A stretch of DNA of 64,000 nucleotides from Streptomyces halobius (GTDB taxonomy: Bacteria > Actinomycetota > Actinomycetes > Streptomycetales > Streptomycetaceae): the NCBI RefSeq assembly GCF_023277745.1, contig NZ_CP086322.1, forward strand, positions 1,612,001 through 1,676,000. The letters run 5' to 3'. Below are positions 26,652-35,569 of the stretch, one piece after another. A program made the translations under genes and the position numbers. The notes beneath the pieces were generated by a model. It was not told where the DNA came from, searched no databases, and saw only the letters and a program-made list of their open reading frames with translations. Positions within the stretch are counted from its first letter, which is position 1; every line of letters starts with the position of its first letter.

Positions 26652-28720
26652 CAGGCCCCCTGTGTCGAGACGGTCGGTCCGCCGTTGACATAGCGGCCCA
26701 GCGCGGTCAGCGGAAAGACCTGGCGGTACAGGTGGTAGTTGATGGAGAAGTCCCAGGGGAAGCCCGTGCCGGTGAAGTACGGCTCGTCCCAGGAACCGTC
26801 CGCGCGCTGGGTCCCGGCCAGCCACCGCACGCCACGCCGTACGGCGTCGCTGTCCCGCTCACCGGCCGCGAGCAGCGCCATCAGCGCCCACCCGGTCTGC
26901 GAGGCGGTCGACGCGCCGCGCCCGGCCCATCGCTCCTTGTCCTGGTAGGACCGCTGGTCCTCGCCCCATCCGCCGTCGTCGTTCTGCACCTGCTCCAGCC
27001 AGCCGACGGCCCTGCGGACGGCGGGGTGCGAGCCGGGGATACCGGCCGCGGCGAGCGCGGGAAGCACGGATCCGGTGCCGTAGAGGTAGTTGGTGCCCCA
27101 GCGGCCGAACCAGGCGCCGCTGGGCTCCTGCTCGGCGAGCAGCCAGTCGACGGCGCGCCGGGTGACCGGGTCGTGCGTACGGCCGACGTCGGCGAGCATC
27201 TCGACGACATGGGCGGTGACATCGGCCGACGGCGGGTCGATGACCTCCCCGAAGTCGCAGAACGGCAGGCGGTTGGGGAACGGGCTGGTGTTGTCGGCGT
27301 CGAAGGCGCCCCAGGCGCCGTTCCTGGACCGCATGCCGACGCTCCAGCGCACCGCGCGGCGTACCGCGGCGTCGACCCGCCGCGGATCCGGATGGGCGAC
27401 CCGGCGCAGCGCCAGCACCACCTCGGCGGTGTCGTCGATGTCCGGGTAGTTGTCGTTCTCGAACTCGAACGCCCAGCCCCCGGAAGGTAGTTGGGGCTTG
27501 CGGACGGTCCAGTCGCCGGGCCGGTCGATCTGCTCGGCGAGCATCCAGTCGGCCGCCTTGACCAGCTGCGGGTGGTCGGCGGGCAGTCCGGCGTCGGCCA
27601 GCGCGATGGTGGCCAGGCAGGTGTCCCAGACCGGGGACTGGCAGGCTTCGATCATCCTGGCGCCGTCCTCGCGCCATACGGCGAAACGGTCCAGCGACTC
27701 CAGTCCGGCACGCAGCACGGGGTGGTCGAGGTCGTAGCCGAGGAGGTGCAGGGCGATGACGGAGTAGACGGCGGGGGGCTGGATGCCGCCCCAGCAGCCG
27801 TCGTTCTCCTGTCGTTCGATGATCCAGCGGGCGGCGGAGCGCATCGCGGCGCCGCGCAGCGTGCGCGAGGCGACCCTGTGGTAGGCGTGCAGCGCCTTGT
27901 CCAGCCGCTGGAAGACGCCGTCCCAGCTGGTCACGGGGGCGAGCGGGCGGGGCGGCCGGGGCTTGCGATCAAACAGGGCGCGCAGCGCCTTCCGATAAGG
28001 GTGGTGGTGGGCGACGGGAGGGACGGTGTGCAGCTCGTCGAGGGCGAACGGCGCCGGGCGTACCGGGCGCTTCGCGGAGACGATGGTCAGCGCCACGATC
28101 GTCTGCCGCGCCCAGCATCCGAAGTCGTAGATGTTGAGCGGGAACCACTTGGGGAAGTAGATGAGTTCCGGGGGGAGTTCGGGGAGGTCCTCCCATTTCC
28201 ACCAGCCGAAGAGCGCCAGCCAGATACGGGTGAAGACGCGGGAGGCGGCGATTCCGCCCCGCTCGCGGATCCAGGCGGACGCCTTGGCCAGATGCGGGGC
28301 GTCCGGGGCGTCCCCGGCGAGCCGCAGGGCCACATAGGCCTCGATGGTGGTGGAGAGGTCGCCGGGCCCGCCGTAGAAGGTCGCCCAGGTGCCGTCCCCG
28401 CGCTGCTCGCCGCGGATGAAGCGGGCCGCGGCCTCGGTGAGTTCGGGGTCCTGGATGCCCAGGAACTGACGGAGCAGCAGGTCCTCGGCGTCCATCGTGA
28501 CGTTGGTTTCGAGGTCGCCCTTCCACCATCCCGCGGAGTCCTGGCGGGAGAGCAGGTGGGCGGTGGCCCGGCCGACCGCACGCTCTGCGGCGGCTTCCGG
28601 GTCCGGCGCTGCGGCGGAGCGTCCGTCTTCGGTCGTCCCGCTCTTCCCGGCGGTGGTCTCGCCGGCCGAAGGGGCCCGGGGCGGCAGCGCCCCGGTGCTT
28701 CCGTCGGTCGTCGCTCTCAT
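26651..28720 (-). CDS. shc: squalene-hopene cyclase
   Basis: A 689-residue class II triterpene cyclase. The catalytic acid motif DIDDTA (residues 427-432, with Asp427, Asp429 and Asp430) protonates squalene. Many QW-type repeats are visible, for example QDSAGWW, RGDGTWATFYGG, QENDGCWGG, PSGGWAFEF, PSGAWFGRWG, QNDDGGWGED and RADGSWDEPYFTGTGFP. The first 45 residues are an Ala/Thr/Gly-rich leader, somewhat longer than in the best-known cyclases. The enzyme is monotopic on the membrane and makes hopene and hopanol. The gene is followed by hpnG with a TGATG overlap. Confidence 0.97.
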   Translation of the reverse strand: MRATTDGSTGALPPRAPSAGETTAGKSGTTEDGRSAAAPDPEAAAERAVGRATAHLLSRQDSAGWWKGDLETNVTMDAEDLLLRQFLGIQDPELTEAAARFIRGEQRGDGTWATFYGGPGDLSTTIEAYVALRLAGDAPDAPHLAKASAWIRERGGIAASRVFTRIWLALFGWWKWEDLPELPPELIYFPKWFPLNIYDFGCWARQTIVALTIVSAKRPVRPAPFALDELHTVPPVAHHHPYRKALRALFDRKPRPPRPLAPVTSWDGVFQRLDKALHAYHRVASRTLRGAAMRSAARWIIERQENDGCWGGIQPPAVYSVIALHLLGYDLDHPVLRAGLESLDRFAVWREDGARMIEACQSPVWDTCLATIALADAGLPADHPQLVKAADWMLAEQIDRPGDWTVRKPQLPSGGWAFEFENDNYPDIDDTAEVVLALRRVAHPDPRRVDAAVRRAVRWSVGMRSRNGAWGAFDADNTSPFPNRLPFCDFGEVIDPPSADVTAHVVEMLADVGRTHDPVTRRAVDWLLAEQEPSGAWFGRWGTNYLYGTGSVLPALAAAGIPGSHPAVRRAVGWLEQVQNDDGGWGEDQRSYQDKERWAGRGASTASQTGWALMALLAAGERDSDAVRRGVRWLAGTQRADGSWDEPYFTGTGFPWDFSINYHLYRQVFPLTALGRYVNGGPTVSTQGA

Positions 28721-28825
28721 GGTTTCCCCTTCTGCAGTGAACTGTGAAGCGTGCTCAGGGATTCCGTCGGCCGGCGCCTGTCCGGCACCGGCCGGCGACT
28801 GCGAACAGTTACGTTCCGATGGTGA

Positions 28826-29947
28826 TCATCTCTCCCGTACGACGACGAAGTCCGCGAGCGCGACGAGCTGCGCCCGGATCCGTTCCGGCATCTCCACGTC
28901 GTTGAGCGCGGCGACGGCGGTGGCGTGCTGCCGGCGGGCCTCCTGGGAGGTCCAGTCGCGGCCGCCGGCCTCCTCGATCAGGGCCGCCCGGGAGGCGAAC
29001 TCCTCCTCGGTGAAGTCGGCGATCTCCGTCTCGGTCTTCTTCGCGTCGGCGGCGAGGATGTGGGCGAGACGCTCGGAGGCCGGTCCGCCGGCGGCCAGGG
29101 CGGCGACGACCGGGAGCGACTTCTTGCGCTGCCGCAGATCGCTCCAGGTCTGCTTGCCGGTGGCGTCCGGGTTGCCCCAGATACCGAGCAGGTCGTCGAC
29201 CGCCTGGAAGGCGAGGCCGAGGTGGTGGCCGTACTTCTCCAAAGTGTCGGCGGTACGGTCGTCGGCGCCGCCGAGGACCGCGCCGATGGAGACGGCGCAG
29301 GCGAGCAGCGCGCCGGTCTTGTTGCCCTCCATCTCCAGGCACTCCTCGACGGTGACCCGCTCGCGGTGCTCGTAGGAGATGTCCTGGGCCTGGCCGTCGA
29401 TCAGCTTGCGGGTGGCCAGGGTGAGCCGGCGGGTGGCCCGGCCGGCCTCGACGGTGCCGAGCTCCAGCAGTATTTCGTTGGCGAGGGCGAACAGCGCATC
29501 GCCGACCAGGATGGCCTGCGCCGGGCCGTGCACCTTCCAGACGGTGTCGCGGTGTCTGCGTTGTTCGTCGCCGTCCATGAGGTCGTCGTGCAGCAGCGAG
29601 AAGTTGTGCACCAGCTCGACGGCGACCGCGCCGGGGATGCCGGCCTCGGGGGCCTGGCCCGCGGCCTCCGCGGACAGCAGGGCCAGCGCGGGCCGTACGG
29701 CCTTGCCGCCGTCGCCCGCGGCGGGGTGGCCCTCGGCGTCGATCCAGCCGAAGTGGTAGGCGGCGACGGTGTTCATGGGAGGAGCGAGCCGGTCGATGGC
29801 GGCACGCAGCACGGGAGTGGCGAGTGTCCGCCCGCGCTCCAGCAGCGCGGTGACGCTCTCGGTGTCGATAGCTGGGGAAGCCGGATGCACGGTTTCTCCT
29901 CTGTTTCCGATGCTCGTGCTCGTGCGAGTGCGCGTTTCCGTTGTCAT
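28826..29947 (-). CDS. polyprenyl diphosphate synthase (FPP/GGPP type)
   Basis: A 373-residue trans-prenyl synthase. The first Asp-rich motif is DDLMD at 121-125, preceded by LVHNFSLLH. The second region is AFQAVDDLLGIWG, where the usual fifth Asp is Gly. GGKAVRPALALLSAEA marks the substrate lysine/arginine site. In the hopanoid operon it probably supplies farnesyl diphosphate for squalene; the FPP versus GGPP product cannot be decided by eye. ATG 29947 overlaps the hpnE stop (ATGA). Confidence 0.9.
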   Translation of the reverse strand: MTTETRTRTSTSIGNRGETVHPASPAIDTESVTALLERGRTLATPVLRAAIDRLAPPMNTVAAYHFGWIDAEGHPAAGDGGKAVRPALALLSAEAAGQAPEAGIPGAVAVELVHNFSLLHDDLMDGDEQRRHRDTVWKVHGPAQAILVGDALFALANEILLELGTVEAGRATRRLTLATRKLIDGQAQDISYEHRERVTVEECLEMEGNKTGALLACAVSIGAVLGGADDRTADTLEKYGHHLGLAFQAVDDLLGIWGNPDATGKQTWSDLRQRKKSLPVVAALAAGGPASERLAHILAADAKKTETEIADFTEEEFASRAALIEEAGGRDWTSQEARRQHATAVAALNDVEMPERIRAQLVALADFVVVRER

Positions 29948-31404
29948 GCCGCCTCCTGGGGCAACCGGCCCTGGGGGCAGCCGAGTTCGGTGAGTACCTC
30001 GCGAGCGGCGGTGAGGCCACTGCGAACAGCGCTTTCCATGGTCGCGGGCCACCCGGTGGCGGTCCACGCGCCGGCCAGGAACAGGCCGGGAGCTTGAGTG
30101 CGGGCGGCGGGGCGGAGCCTGCCGACGCCCGGGGCGGGCGCGAAGGTCGCGGTGCGCTCGCGGGTGACGAAGAAGTCGCGGGTCCCGGCGCCCCGGGCGG
30201 CGGGCAGCAGCCGCTCCAGCTCGGGGAGATAGCGGGCGCGGAGCGTGGCGACCGGCTGGTCGATCTCGTCCTGGGCGGCGGACTGCGAGACGGCCAGATA
30301 CTGGCAGCCCGCCCCTTCGGGACGTGCGGCCAGCCCGGAGGCTTCCGTACGGTCGAAGACCCACTGGACGGGAGAGCCGACCGCGGCGAAGAAGGGGCGG
30401 CGCAGCACCTGGCGGTCGTAGACGACGTGCAGATTGAGGATCGGCGCGGTCCCGATGTCCAGCAGCCGGTCCCGGCCGGGCAGGGCGCCGTCGGGCAGCA
30501 GGGCGTGCGTCTCGCGCTGCGGTACGGCGAGGACGACGGTGTCCGCGGCGAGCAGCTCGCCGCCGTGCGGGCCGTTGTCCACCGCGACCTGCCAGCCGCC
30601 CGTGTCGGCGCGGGTGACGGAGCCGGCGCGGGTGCGCAGCGCGACCCGGACGCCGGCCTTCTCCAGGGCGGTGCGAGCGAGGGTGTCGTGGATCTCGCCG
30701 AGCGGGACGCGGGCCCAGCCGATGTCGGCGGCGCCCGGCGCGGAGAGGAGTCCGGTCTTGAAGACCTTGGCGGCCAGCCCCATGGACGCGTCGTCGGCGG
30801 TGGCGTTGAGGGTGGCGACACCGACCAGGTCCCACAGGGCCTCGACCGCACGGGGCGACTGGCCGTGCCGGCGCAGCCAGGTGCCGAAGTCCACGCCGTC
30901 CAGGGCGGGATCGGCCGGGTCCAGGCCCTTGAGCGCGAGGGTGGCCCGGACGACGCCGGCCCGCTCGGCCGGCGAGAGGTGCGGGTAGCCGGCCAGGCTC
31001 CTGGCGAGGTGCAGCGGGACGGGCAGCGCGGTGCGGCGCAGCCGGCCGAGCCGCATCCGTGCGGCGTCCAGGACCGGTACGTCCATACGGTCCTGAAGGG
31101 GCACCAGATGCGCGGCACCGATCCGCTCCAGGAATCCGGTGTACGCGGTGCAGCAGCGCAGATGGACGTGCTGGCCGTTGTCGACGGTCAGTTGGCCCGC
31201 GGTGGAGTCACGGCGGAAGGAGAAGACCAGGCCGCCCAGGCGGGGCCGGCCCTCGACGAGGGTGACCCGCAGGCCGGCGCCGGCCAGCGCGAGCGCGGCC
31301 GTGGTGCCCGCGAGCCCGCCGCCGACGACCACCGCCGTCGGCCCTTCGCGACGGCCGGACGACGGGGTGCGGTGCAGGTCGTGCCGGGTGGCTCCCGATG
31401 TCAT
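29944..31404 (-). CDS. hpnE: hydroxysqualene dehydroxylase HpnE
   Basis: A 486-residue FAD-dependent amine-oxidase/phytoene-desaturase-like protein. The dinucleotide motif VVVGGGLAGTTAALALAGAG sits at about 25-44, followed by RPRLGGLVFSF. The C-terminal FAD segment GLFLAGAWTATGWPATMESA is clear. HpnE reduces hydroxysqualene to squalene, completing the HpnCDE route used here instead of a single squalene synthase. Start ATG 31404 is about 100 bases from the hpnD stop. Confidence 0.93.
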   Translation of the reverse strand: MTSGATRHDLHRTPSSGRREGPTAVVVGGGLAGTTAALALAGAGLRVTLVEGRPRLGGLVFSFRRDSTAGQLTVDNGQHVHLRCCTAYTGFLERIGAAHLVPLQDRMDVPVLDAARMRLGRLRRTALPVPLHLARSLAGYPHLSPAERAGVVRATLALKGLDPADPALDGVDFGTWLRRHGQSPRAVEALWDLVGVATLNATADDASMGLAAKVFKTGLLSAPGAADIGWARVPLGEIHDTLARTALEKAGVRVALRTRAGSVTRADTGGWQVAVDNGPHGGELLAADTVVLAVPQRETHALLPDGALPGRDRLLDIGTAPILNLHVVYDRQVLRRPFFAAVGSPVQWVFDRTEASGLAARPEGAGCQYLAVSQSAAQDEIDQPVATLRARYLPELERLLPAARGAGTRDFFVTRERTATFAPAPGVGRLRPAARTQAPGLFLAGAWTATGWPATMESAVRSGLTAAREVLTELGCPQGRLPQEAA

Positions 31405-31504
31405 ACGTTCTCCCCCCATACGTGAGTCTTGGACGCAGTCGTCCGGGGGAGGGTTGCCCGCCGCACCGATGCGGGGTCCCCGCCGTCGTTCGCCGCGCGG
31501 CGCA

Positions 31505-32458
31505 TCATCCGCGCCTCCTGACGGCCTGCCTGCGGCCGATCGCGCGGGCGTCCAGCCCCGACAGTCCGCGCACCGCGACAAATGCCTTCTCCCGGCCGGG
31601 CAGCGAGACCCGGCCGCGCAGCACCGCCCCGGGGTCGGCGGAGATCCGCGCCAGCAGACGGTGGTAGATGCCGGCCATCGCGGCCACACAGGCACCGCTG
31701 CGCCGGTCGAGCATCGGCAGCAGCCGGAAGCCGTCGGCGAACAGCGCGCGGGCGCGGCTGACCTCGAAGTGCACCAGGCCGGTGAAGTCGGAGCCGGGCG
31801 GCGGGACCGGGCCGTGGAAGCCTTCCGCGCAGCCGAACTTGGCGAGGTCCTCGGCGGGCAGATAGCTGCGGCCGTTGCCCGCGTCCTCGCGAACGTCCCT
31901 GAGAATGTTGGTCAGTTGGAGGGCGAGCCCGAGCGTGTCGGCGTACTCGGAGGCGTGTTCGGCGTCCGGCGCGCCCGGCACGGTGCCGAACACGCCCAGC
32001 GAGAGCCGGCCGATGGCCCCGGCGACACAGCGGCAGTAGACCTTCAGGTCGTCCCAGGTCTCGTACGTCCGGCCGCGGACGTCCATCAGCACGCCGTCGA
32101 TCAGCTCGTCGAGGCCGCCGAGCGGCAGCGGGAAACGGCGGGCGGCGTCGGCCAGCGCGACGGCGACCGGGTCGGTGTCGTCCTCGTCGATCCGGCCGTC
32201 CTTGATACGGGTCAGCAGCGCCCGGGTCTCCTCCAGGCGCTCGTGTTTGGCGGTCGGCTGCAGAGTGCCGTCGCCGATGTCGTCGATACGGCGGGAGAAG
32301 GCGTAGAGCGCCGACATGGCCTGTCGCTTGTCGGTCGGCAGCAGCCGGATGCCGTAGGCGAAGTTGCGGGCCTGCTGCCCGGTGATGGCCTCGCAGTAGC
32401 GATATGCAGCGAGCACCGGCGCGGACGCGGGTGCGGTTGCCTCCACGGTCCGGCTCAC
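31505..32458 (-). CDS. hpnD: presqualene diphosphate synthase HpnD
   Basis: A 317-residue squalene/phytoene-synthase family protein. The first metal motif is SRRIDDIGDG near residue 55, and the second is NILRDVREDAGNGRSYLP. HpnD condenses two farnesyl diphosphates to presqualene diphosphate. The start overlaps the hpnC stop by ATGA. Confidence 0.93.
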   Translation of the reverse strand: MSRTVEATAPASAPVLAAYRYCEAITGQQARNFAYGIRLLPTDKRQAMSALYAFSRRIDDIGDGTLQPTAKHERLEETRALLTRIKDGRIDEDDTDPVAVALADAARRFPLPLGGLDELIDGVLMDVRGRTYETWDDLKVYCRCVAGAIGRLSLGVFGTVPGAPDAEHASEYADTLGLALQLTNILRDVREDAGNGRSYLPAEDLAKFGCAEGFHGPVPPPGSDFTGLVHFEVSRARALFADGFRLLPMLDRRSGACVAAMAGIYHRLLARISADPGAVLRGRVSLPGREKAFVAVRGLSGLDARAIGRRQAVRRRG

Positions 32459-33399
32459 CCCTCTCTTCGCAATGTCGCCCCCACCTCACGCAGCAGGCTG
32501 AGCGTGGTCGGCTTGGGCGGTCCAGGGAGTACGTCGTGATCGGCGGCCGCGACCGCCTGGAGTGCGGCGCGTCCGCCGGCAACGAAGCCGGCCAGCAACA
32601 GCTTGAGTCTGCCGTGGACGCTACCCACCAGCGAGGCGCCTTCACTCAGCAGCTCACGGGCGCGTTCCGCTTCGTACGCGATCAGTGCGCGCACCGATGC
32701 GCCCCCGCTCGGGGCGGCCAGATCGGCTTCGGTGACGCCGAAGCGTTTCATGTCCTCGGCGGGGAGATAGACGCGGTCCCGGCGGAGGTCCTCGGCCACG
32801 TCCTGGAGGTGTTCGACGATCTGCAGCGCGGTGCAGACCGCGTCCGACCGCCGGACGCGTTCGGGGCTCGTGGTGCCGGTGATGGCGAGGACCAGCCGGC
32901 CGACGGGGTTGGCGGAGAGCTCGCAGTAAGCGACCAGGTCGCCGTAGGTGCCGTAGCGGGACACCCGCTGGTCCTGCCGGTTCGCCTCGATCAGGCCGAG
33001 AAAGGGCTCGGGGGTCAGGGCGTGACGGCGGACGGTCGGGCCGAGGCGGCGCATCAGTGGATGCCGGGGGCCGGGAGCGCGGTCGCTGAAGACGCGGTGC
33101 AGGTCGGCCTCCAGCGCGTCCAGCATCGCGGGGCGGTTCTCGCTCTGCGCGCGCTCCAGGCCGAGCAGTACGGCATCGCCGCCGCCGGGTGCGAGATCGC
33201 CGTCACCGATGTCGTCGACGAGCCGCGCGAAGCCGTAGACGGCCATCAGGTCGGCGCGCCAGGCGCGGGGCAGGAAGAACGGCGCCACCGGGAAGTTCTC
33301 GTGTGCGGCCTGGTCGAGTACGGTGCGCGACTGGGCGTCCGCCGGCCCGCCGGAGACCACCGCCCGCCTGTTGAAGACGCTGCGCCTCCCTTTGCTCAC
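32455..33399 (-). CDS. hpnC: hydroxysqualene synthase HpnC
   Basis: A 314-residue squalene/phytoene-synthase family protein with ARLVDDIGDGDL (first Asp motif) and LQDVAEDLRRDRVYLP (second). It should convert presqualene diphosphate to hydroxysqualene. It is the first gene of the hopanoid operon. The 370 bases upstream probably hold the operon promoter. The extreme N-terminus is basic, about 20 residues, and not conserved in type. Confidence 0.92.
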   Translation of the reverse strand: MSKGRRSVFNRRAVVSGGPADAQSRTVLDQAAHENFPVAPFFLPRAWRADLMAVYGFARLVDDIGDGDLAPGGGDAVLLGLERAQSENRPAMLDALEADLHRVFSDRAPGPRHPLMRRLGPTVRRHALTPEPFLGLIEANRQDQRVSRYGTYGDLVAYCELSANPVGRLVLAITGTTSPERVRRSDAVCTALQIVEHLQDVAEDLRRDRVYLPAEDMKRFGVTEADLAAPSGGASVRALIAYEAERARELLSEGASLVGSVHGRLKLLLAGFVAGGRAALQAVAAADHDVLPGPPKPTTLSLLREVGATLRREG

Positions 33400-33719
33400 C
33401 GGGGGCTGCCCGGCACGTTTCGGAGCCGGAGCGAACCAGTAGCCATTGCCGTCACGTCTCCCGTTCTACACCGCCAAGTCAAAGCATCCCATTTCGGACA
33501 CGCCGCAGGCCGCCACGCGCCCTGGCCGGGCTTTCCACCGCACGACCGGGTGAACATCGCCCGACTTATACCACTTGTGCTGTTCAGTACCCGTACAGCT
33601 TACGCCGTGCATCTCGTCCGCGTCCGAGCGGGTACCGAAGCTCCGGACAACGATCCGGTCAACATCAAAAGTGCCTCAACTGTTCCCGGAGCCGGACGAG
33701 TTGACCACCTCTTAACGCT
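33400..33719. other. promoter region of the hopanoid operon
   Basis: About 320 bases without a gene separate hpnC from the terminator of the upstream operon. The interval is less GC-rich than its surroundings near 33640-33720. I see no clear -35/-10 pair. Confidence 0.35.
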
Positions 33720-33755
33720 CGAAGGCCCCGGCGAGCCGGGCTCGCGGGGCCTTCG
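33720..33755 (-). terminator. strong terminator of the exporter operon
   Basis: A near-continuous hairpin lies 14 bases past the stop of the TagH-like ATPase gene: the outer stem CGAAGGCCCCG pairs with CGGGGCCTTCG, and an inner CGAGCC pairs with GGCTCG. It separates the seven-gene envelope operon from the hopanoid operon. Confidence 0.75.
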
Positions 33756-33768
33756 GACGCGGTACGGG

Positions 33769-34554
33769 CTACTTGCCCGTCTCCTTTTCGTACGCCTTGA
33801 TCACTTCGTCCGTCGGACCGTCCATCAGGAGCTCGCCCCGCTCCAGCCACAGCACCCGGTCACAGGTATCGCGGATCGACTTGTTGTTGTGGCTGACGAG
33901 GAAGACCGTGCCGGCCTCCTTGCGCAGCTCGCGGATGCGCTCCTCGGAGCGCTTCTGGAACTTGCGGTCGCCGGTGGCCAGTGCCTCATCGATCATCAGC
34001 ACATCGTGGTCCTTGGCCGCCGCGATGGAGAACCGCAGCCGGGCCGCCATACCGGACGAATACGTGCGCATCGGCAGCGAGATGAAGTCGCCCTTCTCGT
34101 TGATGCCGGAGAAGTCGACGATACCGTCGTAGCGCTCGCGGACCTGTTCGCGGGACATGCCCATCGCCAGGCCGCCGAGGATGACGTTCTTCTCACCGGT
34201 CAGATCGTTCATCAGGGCCGCGTTCACACCCAGCAGCGAGGGCTGGCCGTGGGTGTAGACCGTGCCGCGCTCCGCGGGGAGCAGTCCGGCCACCGCCTTG
34301 AGGAGCGTCGACTTGCCGGAACCGTTCGAACCGATCAGGCCGATCGACTCGCCCCGGTACGCGGTGAAGGAGACGCCCTTGACCGCGTGCACCTTGCGTA
34401 CGCCCGGGGACTCGCCGCGCCGGAGGATGCGGCTCAGCGCCGCGGTGGCGCTGCCCTTGCCGCCCTTGCCGCCGTTGACGCGGTAAACGACGTGCAGCTC
34501 GTCCGCGATGACCGTGGGGATGTGCGAGGGCGTCCCGTTGTTCTGCTCAGCCAC
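33769..34554 (-). CDS. ABC exporter ATPase, TagH/Wzt-like
   Basis: A 261-residue ATPase of polysaccharide/teichoic acid exporters. Walker A is GSNGSGKST, the signature is TYSSGMAARL, and Walker B is VLMIDEALATGD. The long N-terminal insertion before the Walker A (VYRVNGGKGGKGSATAALS and a basic stretch) is typical of TagH/Wzt-type proteins. The GTG start at 34554 overlaps the permease stop by 8 bases, indicating a two-component exporter. The lack of a C-terminal carbohydrate-binding domain suggests export without the chain-end recognition of long Wzt proteins. Confidence 0.9.
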   Translation of the reverse strand: MAEQNNGTPSHIPTVIADELHVVYRVNGGKGGKGSATAALSRILRRGESPGVRKVHAVKGVSFTAYRGESIGLIGSNGSGKSTLLKAVAGLLPAERGTVYTHGQPSLLGVNAALMNDLTGEKNVILGGLAMGMSREQVRERYDGIVDFSGINEKGDFISLPMRTYSSGMAARLRFSIAAAKDHDVLMIDEALATGDRKFQKRSEERIRELRKEAGTVFLVSHNNKSIRDTCDRVLWLERGELLMDGPTDEVIKAYEKETGK

Positions 34555-35512
34555 GGCCGTAGCGCTCCTCTGCCTTCCAGAAGTAGATGAACCCGCCGAT
34601 GCCGAGCAGCAGTGCCCAGCCGAGGGCGAGGGCGGCGAGGGACCAGGCATGCCCGGGCGCGCTGTTCCCTTCGACGCCGTCGATGAGGGCGAAGCGCATC
34701 AGGTCCATGTAGACGGCCGCCGGGTTGGCGAGCAGCACGTCCGCCACCCAGCCCGGGGCGTGGGCCTTGCTGAGCATGTACTGCAGCGGGAACATCACGC
34801 CGGACGCGTACATCCAGGTGCGCAGTATGAACGGCATCAGCTGTGCGAGGTCGGGGGTCTTGCTGCCGAGCCGCGCCATGATCATCGCGAGGCCGGTGTT
34901 GAAGAAGAACTGCAGCGCCAGGACGGGGACGATCAGGAACCAGGACCAGCGCGGGAAGTGGCCGAAACCGACCAGCAGCAGGCCCAGGACGATCATCGAG
35001 AACATCAGCTGCTGGAGCTGCTGCAGCGAGAACGAGATGGGCAGCGAGGCACGCGGGAAGTGCAGCGCCCGCACCAGGCCCAGGTTGCCGGAGATCGCCC
35101 GCACGCCGGAGAGCGTGGAGCTCTGCGTGAAGGTGAAGACGAAGACACCCGTCACCAGGAACGGGATGTACGTCCTCATGTCCATCCCGCCCCGGCCGCC
35201 GAGCAGCAGGCCGAAGATCATGAAGTAGACCAGCGCGTTGAGCAGCGGCGTCGCCACCTGCCACAGCTGGCCGAGCTTCGCCTGGCTGTACTGCCCGGTG
35301 AGCTTTGCCTGCGAGAAGGCGAGGATGAAGTGGCGCCGGTCCCAGAGCTGGCCAACGTACTCGAAGAGTCCGGGCCGTGCGCCGCTCTGGGCCAGCCCGT
35401 ACTTGGCGGCCAGCTCGGCCCGGGAGAGCCCGTCATCTGGCGACGGTGTCGCGGTCACCGCGACACCGCCGTCATGCGTTGTCTCGCTCACAGTTGACAC
35501 TTTCGTCCTCAA
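34547..35512 (-). CDS. ABC-2 exporter permease, TagG/Wzm-like
   Basis: A 321-residue permease with a charged N-terminal region, then WDRRHFILAFSQAKLTGQYS and about six hydrophobic segments (for example ALVYFMIFGLLLGG, FLVTGVFVFTF, LMFSMIVLGLLLVG, FLIVPVLALQFFF, PFILRTWMYASGVMF and AALALGWALLLGIGGFIYF). The Q-L-W-Q-V-A-T-P-L motif is typical of ABC-2 polysaccharide exporters. It pairs with the downstream ATPase to flip or export a lipid-linked polymer across the membrane. The start could also be a GTG a few codons downstream. Confidence 0.9.
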   Translation of the reverse strand: MRTKVSTVSETTHDGGVAVTATPSPDDGLSRAELAAKYGLAQSGARPGLFEYVGQLWDRRHFILAFSQAKLTGQYSQAKLGQLWQVATPLLNALVYFMIFGLLLGGRGGMDMRTYIPFLVTGVFVFTFTQSSTLSGVRAISGNLGLVRALHFPRASLPISFSLQQLQQLMFSMIVLGLLLVGFGHFPRWSWFLIVPVLALQFFFNTGLAMIMARLGSKTPDLAQLMPFILRTWMYASGVMFPLQYMLSKAHAPGWVADVLLANPAAVYMDLMRFALIDGVEGNSAPGHAWSLAALALGWALLLGIGGFIYFWKAEERYGRG

Positions 35513-35569
35513 GGTGCGCTGCCGGGGCCACGCCCCGGTTCGCGGCCGATGCTCTCAGATACGAGCTTG

